A DNA stretch of 64,000 nt, taken from positions 7,187,512 through 7,251,511 of the forward strand of contig CP136064.1 in assembly GCA_032622095.1 (NCBI GenBank), in the 5' to 3' direction. Position numbers and translations under genes: made by a program. Numbering within the stretch: the stretch's first letter is position 1; every line of letters starts with the position of its first letter. Below, one piece after another: positions 48,701-60,700 of the stretch. The notes below the pieces were generated by a model that saw only the letters and a list, made by a program, of their open reading frames with translations, was not told the origin of the DNA and did no database searches. The stretch comes from Siphonodentalium dalli (taxonomy: Eukaryota; Mollusca; Scaphopoda; Gadilida; Siphonodentaliidae).

Positions 48701-51700
48701 CAGAATTTCGGGATTGTCGTATATGTTGAACATAAGGCCAACTTCCCGTGTTATCATATCTATTTTGTTTAGAATATGATCCAATCCGTGGGCGCTGATT
48801 ATTATTCGAATAACATGAGCTAAATGAATTTCTACCCTGTAAATACCTTGGCCATCGTCTTTCTGGTGTGGCGGGCGCATTAAATTTATTACCAGTGTTC
48901 CGTCCATGAAATTTATTGCCTTCCATACTAGAATAATTATTATCACGAAATGATCGATAATTACGATCAGTATTCTTATTATTCTGGCTATAATAAGACT
49001 GTAATCGGTGTTGAATAGTATATTCTCTTAAAGCGAGATCAGTTGCTTGATTTAAGGTCTGTGGATCTTCTCGCAAAAGTTTATCTCTCAATAATTTACT
49101 CTTTAATCCTGTGATGAATTGTTCACACATATATAATTGGGCGACTTTTTGTCGAATATTTACTAGCCCATACACATCGATCGCTAATGATCGTAATCTA
49201 TCAGAAAAAACTTGTACAGATTCGTCTAGTGTTTGCTTTGCTGCTTGAAAAATAAGGAGCGCATCTCTTTTATCTTTTGCTTCGCTATATCGAACTTTTA
49301 ATTCCTGCTTGATTTCTGCCCATGTACTTCTGATCACACCATCGGCATTTATGCGTTCTTGTGTGAACTGAGTTAAAAATTCGAAAACTGAACCTCTGCT
49401 GGTCTGCAGAGCAAATTTAATTAATGTTTGATCAGTCGCATCAATTGCTTGGCCATAACGATATAATTCGTTGGTCCATTCAAGAAAAGATTTAGGGTCT
49501 CCAGAAAAAGGGGGTGATAACATTGGTCACACCAGTTGCCATTTGAATTGCTGACGAAATGCGTGTGGCGTCCAACTGTTGGTCTATTGCACTATTAAAA
49601 TGACCCAATTGTGTGGAAATGCGACCTAGTACGACGCTGTCATTTGCGTTTCGTACCTCGTGATTTTCATGGGTTTCATGCAAAATAGATCGCATTCGCT
49701 CTATCTCTCCATCAATTTGGGCGCTACTATAATTAACGTCAGGAAGGGTGACTTTGTGTCATATTCATCTTAATTTTAATTACAAAAGTAATTGGTAATA
49801 GAAAAGGCAAAATTGCAGGTATATAAGAAATTAATAATTTGAGTTGGGGTGGCACATTCACATTTAAATTGTGTCATTATAGAATTGCTCTAGAACATAA
49901 TGCGGGTATGGTGTTTATGTAACTTGAATTATTAGATCAAAAGAAACGTCCTGGTTGGTATAGTAAGTACTCACGTATGAACGAAAACACAAGTTCTGGT
50001 TCCAAGCTCACGAGCACCAACCCGTGACGAAACACAAGTTCTGGTTTACTGCTACGGCACCATTGTCCCGGTGTCTAGGGTTTAGATGTTGAATTGGCCG
50101 TGTCGGGAACATTGATTACAATAACTGGTTCATAGATCTTCTTACTTTATATATGTATAAGTCTTTCTCGATAAGCACAGTACATAGGCGGAAGAACAGA
50201 GGTGTTGGTATAGTAGCAAGGTTGTCGGACAAGTGAAGTTCCCGCTTCAGAGCACGGGTAGTTATTCCAACCTCTGGTGTATCATGCCTCTTAAATAAGG
50301 TCCGAGATACATGATACACTTGGATATGACGTGTATCACTATATACTGTCTTATAGAATGATACTGGCTTTATCCACCCTAACTTATACAATGGTTGCTA
50401 CCAGTCATAACCACTTAAGAATGTGATCTTGTTAATTATGCGTGTGTGTTTCTACACTATATATAATCTGTATTCTATGTATTGTGCTTATCTATACAAT
50501 TAACCCTAGCAGTTACAATCACTGGGGAAAGGAAGTTTATCCTAGATTCCAGGAACACATATAACAACACATAACTATCGTATGTACTATCGGACACTAT
50601 TACATAGTGGAATAACAGATCCAATACGATACCAACATTTAATAAACTAGATTCTGAACTTTTTCTTAACTTTGTACAAGATTAGCGATGTTTGTTGACA
50701 CTGTAATCGTTCTGTTTACATAATATGAATCGTACGTGACACGCAGTGGAGCATCCACACATGATGTGCCTAAAATTTGCCTTTTATCGGCGACATAGTG
50801 CTAGGAATAATTTATGTAACATCACGCAGTGATCACGACGGAGGTGACATGCCAACTTGACAAGACATGTCGTGGATTACGCAATCTTGTCTGGATTCTG
50901 GCCCACAAATCCAAAATGACGTCAGAAACCGTGTCATGACGTCATCATTATTCGTTTTCATTAAGCTAACCAATGAAATTGGTCTAATTAAAATTAATAG
51001 ACCTAAATCACATGTGAATTCTTCGTAGGTTGTGAATTAGTTACTTTCATTTTGATCGCGATGCTTCTTTCACAATTCCGCGTTTTTTTGCAATTTCCAT
51101 ACTGTTGCTAACCGGAAGTCACGTGATAATTTCTCCAAAATCCATACCCGCGATCTAAAAATTCACTGATGGATATAGAAAAACAATATATGACGTCATT
51201 CACCTGCCTAAGTTATAAGCACCATTGGTGGTTGTTGTTATTATATGACGTCATTCACCTGCCTTGGTATAGCACCCTTGTTGGATGCTATAACAGTGGG
51301 TTCAACACGCGAAATTTCGTCTTTGAGAACTACAAAGTATGAAAATGAAAATATAATTATCCATGCTCTGCTTAAAGGTGATGTGTTTACAAGCATATAC
51401 TTTTTGAACTATTACCAACTGCGGGTGCGTTTGAATTCGATACAAAAGCAAACTTGTATGGTGATAGTAACACTGCTTTGTGAGCTATGCAGGTGATAAT
51501 AACCGAGTCTGTTGTGATGTCTTACAGGTTTCCACAAACAGGGAGGGAATCTACACGTTTCCACAAAAGTTGTGAACACGGATATGTTAAATGCCTTCAT
51601 CAATGCAGCCGAAGAGCTTGGTCTCAAATCAAATGATCTGAACGAGGGAGGAGATCAAGAAGGTATACACCATAGGTCTCCATAACAAAACTTTATCCCA

Positions 51701-54700
51701 CCCCAAATAGTCGACAAAATTCCACAAACAGGTTTAAAATACAAACAAATAATTTGTGATACACAAATGTCTTATAAATAGGTAGTAAGATATTTTAATA
51801 CTCTTCGTATATCCCCTGTAAAAACTTGAGTTCGAAAAACTCCAGTTATCAACAAAGATCTGATGCAAACCGGTTGTAAAATTTCACTTGTTCGATATGG
51901 TGTCCGCTAAACTGGGTCCGATTTTTACACATACTTGCGCTTCAAAAATGCACTCAATGGTTAGTAAAATATATATATTATACATCATTATAAATTGAAT
52001 TGTTACGGACCCACTGAAACCAATAATACCACATCGCAGCATCGTATCTCTTGTATTTATTTAAAAAAAAACAGTTTCATAAACCGAAGCAAAGGTAAAT
52101 TTTCCAATATCAAATCCAGTCGGAAGTTGGGATTTTTTTACCCTGTGCCAATGCATTCTCTTATATATGCGAGTCGACCATAGGTCGCCTCGCATATATA
52201 AGAGAATGCATTGGCCTAACAATTTTTTACAATTTTAATAATTTGTTCTTGTATTCTTTAAATTTTTTATAATTTCACCCATACAGAGCCCCAGACAAAC
52301 ATGAGCAGACGACACTCTTCTATGTGCTTCTATATATGTGTGGGGCTCCCTGCGGGGTAATGGATGGTTTTTTTTTATTTTGAGCGAGTCTGCTGTGAGT
52401 ACTATTTGTATTGAGGGTTCACACGGACACGGATCTGATATACCGTATTATCACCACGCTGTAGGTTTCTGAGAATTTTACTCAAATCTCGCTACCTTCT
52501 CTCGGTCGTCTATTGACTCGTCCGGTGGACGGATCTCGAAATCCCACACGGTCGTGGTAACCTATATTTATTCTGCATTTAAATTCAGAAATATCTAGTA
52601 CAGTTTTGATAGAAATGGGTAGAAATGGGTAGAAATGGGTAGTTGGTTCCAAAGAAATGGCCCACCTACCGAAAATGTCTTGTATTTTGTATGGAAAGAG
52701 GTGATAGTAGAGTAGACTATACACATGTGTATTTCCCACTGTTGGCCCCTTAACTGATGCATGGTATATATGTGAGTACATGGGGTTGCCCCGTACTGAT
52801 GCATGGTATATATGTGAGTACATGGGGTTGCCCCGTACTGATGCATGGTATATATGTGAGTACATGGGGTTGCCCCGTACTGATGCATGGTATATATGTG
52901 AGTACATGGGGTTGCCCCTTAACTGATGCATGTTATATATGTGAGTACATGGGGTTGCCCCATACTGATGCATGGTATATATGTGAGTACACGGGGTTGC
53001 CCCGTACTGATGCATGGCATATATGTGAGTGAGTACATGGGGTTGCCCCTTAACTGATGCATGGTATATATGTGAGTACATGGGGTTGCCCCGTACTGAT
53101 GCATGGTATATATGTGAGTACATGGGGTTGCCCCGTACTGATGCATGGTATATATGTGAGTACATGGGGTTGCCCCGTACTGATGCATGGTATATATGTG
53201 AGTACATGGGGTTGCCCCGTACTGATGCGTGGTATATATGTGAGTACATGGGGTCGCCCCGTACTGATGCATGGTATATATGTGAGTACATGGGGTTGAT
53301 GTGGAGCCATGCGTTATGGGGTTTGAAATGTTCAATAACGTGCGCATGTTCTTTGTTTTGTAATTAATGTTTGAATGTGTTTCCAGGAGTATCCGCGAAT
53401 CAGGCCACGACATTCGAGGGATTCAGGTGGGGGACTGACAGAGCATTCCTAAGACCAGCAATGGATCGAGACAATCTACATATAGTGGACGAAGCTCATG
53501 TGACCAAGGTAAATGAGAAACTATATCTATACCTTAACCAACCTGTAATCAAATCGTCATATCGTCATAACATCAACTTTTATTAGAGTAGCACATAAAA
53601 CGTTGCCAGGCTATCTACACTTCATACTACAAATGAATCGACGAAGTCTGCATTAAAGGAGAAGTATGGCTTGATCGCATTATCTATATAGCCTAGATAT
53701 GGCGACGAATTTCCAGTCAGCACCATATACAGATTTAAAGCTAGGGCCCATTATCATCAGCAATGTCTTATCATTTCCAAAGGGAAGATTCACAGATCAT
53801 AAGATCATTTTTTTTTAAATGCCAATTAATCGCCATACATGTATATTATATGCGACGAATGCCAGATCATCGCCATTTCTAGATCGCGAACAATACTGTC
53901 CAGTTTTTCTCAACTGCTAAAGCCAAGAATGATTTTAACTTTATTGCAGGTGATAGTGAAAGATAAACGCGCCATTGGAGTTGAATTCTACAGACATGGC
54001 GAGAAACAATACGTGGCTGCTAACAGAGAGGTGATTCTTTCTGCCGGTGCCATAGGCTCTCCACACATTCTGCTCCTCTCAGGGATAGGGCCAGCGGAAG
54101 ATCTGAAGAAATTAAACGTGAGTTGAAAGCACACTAAGCATATGGATATATATTGAATGTGTGCTTTATTGTCTCATACTATTTATATCACTTTATGCCA
54201 ACTTTATGTCTCATCGTTACGTTTATGTCTCATCTTCTCGTTTATGTCTCATCGTCTCGTTTATGTCTCATCTTCTTCTCGTTTATGTTTCGGTGGCCTT
54301 AGTGGATCAGTCGTACATATATTGTCATTGCTTGCGCAAGTCTATACTGGACTTAAGACTTGTTTTCAGTCTGCCGGATTTGTGGATATTCGGATGTTTG
54401 TTGTCCTTCCGCACTTCCAGGGACATAATTCCTGAAGTACATAAATGTAAATAATGAACATGCGCTTAGGTGAATTTCTTTTGCATGATACATATGTTTA
54501 AAGTTACATATACATGTGTACTTAATTTGCATTTTTGAGGACGACAGGCGTCAAAGGCGCACAACTACGCTTGCGCCATACTCTCGTGAGAGTATCATAG
54601 GACACTAAATTGTGTATCCCAGTGGCGTTTTTTACCAGCCTTGTTAGATGCTTAACTGAATGATTTACACAAACAACCATTGGATACTACAAAATTCGAA

Positions 54701-57700
54701 TAACTACAATTCTAATTGGAGCCTCTCCGATGAAACGATACCGGAATTCAATGAAGAACAAGGTGTTCCGATTCCTAATCCACTATACATTTGAACATGA
54801 ATATGCGTTGTCGGATGAGCACGGGGAATATACAAAACATATTCAACACCGTGACGCCACACCCTACCTCGGCGTTCAAAACTCCAGACAGAACATTCTC
54901 GATGGCCATACAGCCGAGACGCTGAGCTAAACGACCCGTCAGTCCTGCCAGCAGCTTTGCGCTTTATTATATTTATTATAATTAGACATACACCCTGCAA
55001 TGAAAACAAGTAGGTAATAATAATGCTAATTAGAAGGCCGTTTATGTTACTTGGAAATGAGTTAAGTAGTCAAACAGAATGTCTTCGAAAATTTTTGAAA
55101 AAACGAATTTTGAAATTTCCAGGCAAGATATCTTGCCGCCATTTTCGAGCAGGTTATGACGGAGGTTCCTAGACATGATTAAGCCATTCACCAGTGTGGC
55201 TATTACGAGATGACTCTGTATAATAATGCTCAAGCTTTTAAATCCATGCTAATGATAATGTTGAGTGCTTTTAATCTTATTCTCTGTGGAACATGCTCTT
55301 ACGATGCAACCGTTTATTGACCTAACAGTGGCATATTTCCAGATGTCAGTGAATCATTTTCGCAGCGGAATTTGCTGTATTGATGTATCCGTTTATCGAC
55401 CTAATAACGGCATATTTCCAGATCCCAGTTATTGCTGACCTACCTGTTGGTCGTAGATATAACGATGGCATATTTCCAGATGTCAGTGAATCATTTTCGC
55501 AGCGGAATGTGCTCTATTGATGTATCCGTTTATCGACCTAATGACGGCATATTTCCAGATTCCAGTTATTGCTGACCTACCTGTTGGTCGTAGTCTACAG
55601 GATCACGTAACAATCTTCAACAGTTTCTATCTCCGAAACACATCGACAACCTACATTAACGCCAAATGGCGGGAAGTCAAATCTCTTATGGAATACATTG
55701 GCTACAAATCAGGTGAGTGGTATATATCATCCCTACCTATGTGGTGTGTGTAAGAGCATAGAACTTGCTGACGACATTGAACATATTATTATTTGCAACT
55801 TTGAGCATAGTAACTCCTCCGAGGAAAAACGATTGTTTGAACACATTGGACACTTGAACATCATTAGATATATTGAGCGAGGGGGGGAGAGAGCGCGAGA
55901 GCGCTGTCCACGTTTGAATATCGCTAACATTGTCTACAATGCATACCCAAAATATATATAGAAGTTCTATCCATGTTGGTTGTGAGTCAAATATATCGTT
56001 ACCACATTTTATTGACATTTTGTAGATTGTAATTTGCGCATGTACATATTTATAATGAATTCATACATTTCCCTTCCATGCAGGTCCATTTTCTACATCG
56101 GGGGTACATGGAAATTTATTTTACAAAACTAAAAAGGAACTGAAGAGTGGAGATATCCAGGTTATTTTTGACGTACAATACAATATAGAGCGATGGGAAT
56201 TTAGTGACTACCTCAATTATGACGAACAGGTATATAAAGCTAATACATAAATGTATCAGAATTATCATTTGTTATTGAAATAAACTAACAACAAAATAAC
56301 GAAGAATTCGAAAATATTGAAGTAACACAAAATGGCAATTTAAGATTTTATGCCACTATATATATAAAGCATTCACAATGCAGACTTACTTGATCTTCAA
56401 CACGCCAGTAAAAATACGACCTTCTATAAAAATAATTCACCAAAGTGTACATCCGCTACTTACTGAATCATGAAACAAGACTCTACCACCAGCCAAAAAA
56501 ACTGAAAGAAGACCGAATTTTTTTTCACTTTCCGAACAGGAGGAAAAAAGACGAGAAACAATATCTCCTGGAAATTTATATCGAAATTTAAGGAAAACAA
56601 TATGAAAAGTTATTCTCAAGCAAAATTGAAGAACCAAATATTTGTTCGTTTCTCAATCCCACATCATTAAATGCGTCAACAGAAACTAAAAAATGCATGT
56701 CTTACCCCCTGAAGGTGCGAATGAAAGAACTAAATGACAGTACACTAAAACTTGTTGACAGACAAATTGATATATACTTTTTTCATATTCTTCATTGTTT
56801 AATTATTGTTACATGTTCTTTGTTGTTATACTAGTAGTAGGATGACTGCTATGGGATGCGCATATATCCAATTAATGATTTGATTATTTGAAAATGGTCA
56901 TATTGCAATGGGAGTGACATATTGACACAATGACAAAACGCATATCATGTTTGGAAATAAGTCAGATTTTCGCACATATCGGGGTTAAAACCACGACCTC
57001 GTCGTCTAGTCCAGACTGCGATGATATCATCGAGGACATCCTTATCAGTATGCCCCCGAGAATTTATCAATTATAACGACAATACGGTTGAGTTCTGGCA
57101 TCTGATTTCCAAACTATTCTGAATGAAATTGGTGGTTTATGACTCATCTTCCAATTCCTCTAACAACCAGCGCAATAGAATAAGTTACGGGACGCTTAGT
57201 GGTCGGATATGGTGTCATGTGAGGCGAAGTGAGATCAATATTAGGCGAAGCCGTAGGCCAAGCATAATATTGACCTCGCTGAGCCTCACATGACTCCATA
57301 TCCGACCACAAAGCGTCCTGTAACGTATTTATTATATCAGTGGACAAAATCCAGCATATCCCTTTAATTAATCGTCGCTGTAATTTATTGTAATTTGATA
57401 AGATAAATGTGTAGGCTATGGCCATTAACTTATATGTAACGTCACAGTGACGCACCATGGGCCATGAACGTCAACGCAATGAGTCAGTGGCTAATTACCA
57501 GAAGTAGGACAACTTGTTGAGTTTCATTGTTAATTTATGAGTCTTTAGAATTCCTCAAATATATCGCATGCAGGTTTTGGTACATGGTACTAAGACTTTA
57601 AATTCACAGCAAATGATTTCCGACAGATATCCTCTTTCTTGGCGCCAAAATACACCAAAAATATTGCCGAGGCGACAGAGTTTCTGAAAAAAGCAAGATG

Positions 57701-60700
57701 GCCGATAAGCACCTAATATTGATTTCATATTAGGTCACCGACCTAATATGGGTTCATATACGGTCACTATATATCGACGTTGATTGGCTAATTGCAAGAG
57801 CTGACATAATAGTTGTTAATATGGTTCATTTTGTTGGACATGTAGATGCTCATATCCATTAATATGAGGATGCCTTGATAATATCAATGTCATCAATACT
57901 CAATGTATGTCCACATACAAATACACATATATTTATACATCTTGCTATACATGTATGTAATAAACTCTGAGTTATATAAAAACCCTTCCAAATGCATACT
58001 AGATCATATATCATCCGGCAACATGTTTTACTTTCATCCAGGTGGCGGGAGCTATAGAGCATGGAATGGAGAGAACGCACTATGGATCTACCTACCTCTA
58101 CTTTAAAACAGTTTTGTTGAAGCCACACAGCACAGGAACGATAACTCTAAATTCTACGGACCCGTTTGTTTATCCAGATATAAACCCTCACTACTTGCAA
58201 GACGAGAGAGACCTGAAAACATTTACTGAAGGTGAGCTCCAACTATACTGTTATATATAATGTGATCGCCACCTATACTGTTATATATAAGGTGAGCGCC
58301 ACCTATACTGTTATATATAAGGTGAGCTCCACCTATACTGTTATATATAAGGTGAGCGCCACCAATATTGTAGCACCTTCATCGAAATATATATATAAAA
58401 AGAACCCCAGGCCCCCATGATATCTTGGATTATATTACCAGACGTGGTACATTGGTTGTATTCAAATTCACACAGTAATATCTATTGGGCACCGGTGTTT
58501 GTGTGAAATTAAAACTGAGCAAAACAATTGTATGATTCAAAGAGTTTAGCGAACATAAAGGGGATGTGTATTACCCATTTCAATACTGAAAAGATTCTCA
58601 AATTCAGTTATAAAAGTATACATTGGAATGATCTAGTATGAATTTGGGGCAATACAAGCAGGCGAAAGAAGAAGACGAAAAGCCCCAAGATACTTGAGCA
58701 GACTGTTGCATATGCATTGGTGAGAAATGTTCAGATTATGAGTTCAGTAAGCGACCTTTATATTCCGAATCTTATTATCTGAACATTCATAAGATAACAA
58801 TCCGTCGATGTGTTTTAGAATATAAATGGTTAATCGAGCTATTTTTAAACTGCGAAGTGACAAATTTTCAGTCAATACGCTGTCGATACAAAATTTGGTT
58901 CCCCGGTGGTCCAAATACCAACATGGTACCAAGCAGTTTAGTTCCGCGCTGCTTTGGTTCCACCAGGAGCCAATATCTTAAGTTTGGTTCTTCAAAGAAC
59001 CCACATAATTCTAGGTTTGTGAGAACACGTCCTGGTCTAAAATTTTACAATATGTCCATGCGTTGTATTTTTTGGGTTAAGATGATATGGGAAGGACAAA
59101 TTCAAGCAGGATTCCTTTGAGTTACTAAAGCATATAAACACATACACAGCGTCATGGGACATTGCTTCCACAAACACTCACATTGTTTCCTAGTAGACAT
59201 TTAATGAACCAAGTGGGGAACCCAAATGAACTATTAGGTTCCATGTTTTTGTTCTATCCGGGGAACCAAAGCAGGTCACAGTGGTTCTCCATTTACAACA
59301 TCAATTAGAAACTAGTTTGGTTCCACGTGGAATTTAATTTGGTTATTTAATTTGGTTCTTCGAGGAACCAAACCTTGTTTGGTCCTTTATTTGGTTCTTT
59401 ATTTGGTCCTTTATTTGGTTCTTTATTTTGGTTCTTCTGTTTGGTTCTTCATTTGTTTCTTCGTTTGTTTCCCCTTCTGGGACAAACATAGGAACCTGTT
59501 TTGGTTCCCCGGAAACCAAACTTTCTCTACATGTATACACACAACTAAATAATTAAGATTTATCGTCTGCGCGCTGTGCACTTATTTCGCGATGGTCTTT
59601 AAATCTACCTTCAGGAACAATGAAGAACCGTAACTGAAATCAATAAGAATCCTGATTTTGACGAGTTTTGTCAATTATAAATTCGAATAAGGTAATCAGA
59701 ATGCGATGACACTTTCGGAAAATAAACTCTTATATATATGTGATCTCTTATAATCAAATATATGGCGAGTGGCTGCATCCTTGAATGAACACCTATTGGA
59801 TGGGCAGAGTAAACATTCCAAACATCATAAAATAACCGAATTCACTGAAGCTGGTGGGGTAAGATTGCTACATTTCCATATGTGTGTAGTTTTGGACCAG
59901 CAGCCAGTCTATTCCACAATGATATTGCGAAAATAAGTAGATAGGTTCAGGAGCAATGATATGAGTATCTGATATGAGCAGTAAAAGATATTGTCAGTAT
60001 GCTAGCCACATTGTGGCTATACCTTCCTCTGTCAAAAATAGTCAGTAATTGTGAAACCAGAAAATGAGGGTTAAATATTGGCCAAAGCTTGTTTTATTTT
60101 GGCCAAAAAAATATCAGAATTGGCCAAAAGATTTTTCGGATGGCATGAACTCTGGGGTGCATGGAAGGGGGAGGGACACTGGGGCTGCATGGAAGGGGGG
60201 AGATACACCAACATTTATAACAAATATTTTTAGCTCCGATAGCGCCTAAATTGATAATTATTATGTCAGCTCTTGCGATTAGCCAATCAGCGTCGATAAA
60301 TGGCGACGGTATATGAACCCATATTAGGTCAGTGACCCCATATGAAGTCAATATTAGGTGCTTATCCACCATGTTGTTTTTTCAGAGACTCTGTCGCCTC
60401 AGGGATATGTTTGGTGTATTTTGGCGCCAAGAAAGGTTATATCTGTCTGAAATCATTTCCTGTGAATTTAAAGACATAGTACCATGTACCAAAACCTGCA
60501 TGCGATATATTTGAGGAATTCTAAAGACTCACAAATTAGCTATCAAACTCAAACAAGTTGTCATATTTTGGTAATTAGCCATTGACTCAAGTAGTTGAAG
60601 TTCAACGCCCATGGCGCGTCACTGTGACCTTATATAAGTTAATGGCCATAGACGACACATTTAACTTACCAAATAAAATAAATTACAACGACGATCAATT

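Larger units (their letters stand above)
41237..50596 (-). mobile_element. Complete Ty3/gypsy-type LTR retrotransposon (9.36 kb)
   Basis: Two 533-bp LTRs in the same direction (41237-41769 and 50064-50596) enclose gag, protease, RT/RNase H and integrase on the minus strand. CTAT flanks the element on both sides (41233-41236 and 50597-50600). On the minus strand the LTR starts TGTCCGATAG and ends CCGGGACA. The order PR-RT-RH-IN defines Ty3/gypsy. LTRs differ at four positions by eye (about 99% identical), so insertion is recent. Even so, several frame breaks exist. No envelope gene seen. Confidence 0.95.
38875..51527 (+). other. Intron 3 (12.7 kb)
   Basis: It holds a palindrome (38919-39066), the 46/43-bp satellite (39516-40033), hairpin-MITE copies (40590-41183) and the Ty3/gypsy element (41237-50596) with the rest of its target sequence after it. 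The stretches 39070-39510, 40040-40585 and 50640-51520 show nothing recognisable, except that ATATGACGTCATTCACCTGC occurs twice at about 51189 and 51243. The acceptor is TCTTACAG. Confidence 0.85.
51663..53386 (+). other. Intron 4
   Basis: It contains half of a hairpin MITE (52107-52380) and the 42-bp array (52749-53297). 51663-52100 has nothing recognisable. TAGAAATGGG is repeated three times near 52617-52645. The acceptor is TTTCCAG. Confidence 0.85.

Noticed and set aside
52482-53291. 269-codon open frame on the minus strand and partner frames on both strands
   Set aside because: Produced by the 42-bp repeat, whose length is a multiple of three. No non-repeat coding sequence or splice support.
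53050-53367. Alternative coding start for GMC exon 5 within the array
   Set aside because: The family-consistent frame begins only at the AG before 53387, and the phase with exon 4 fits exactly there.
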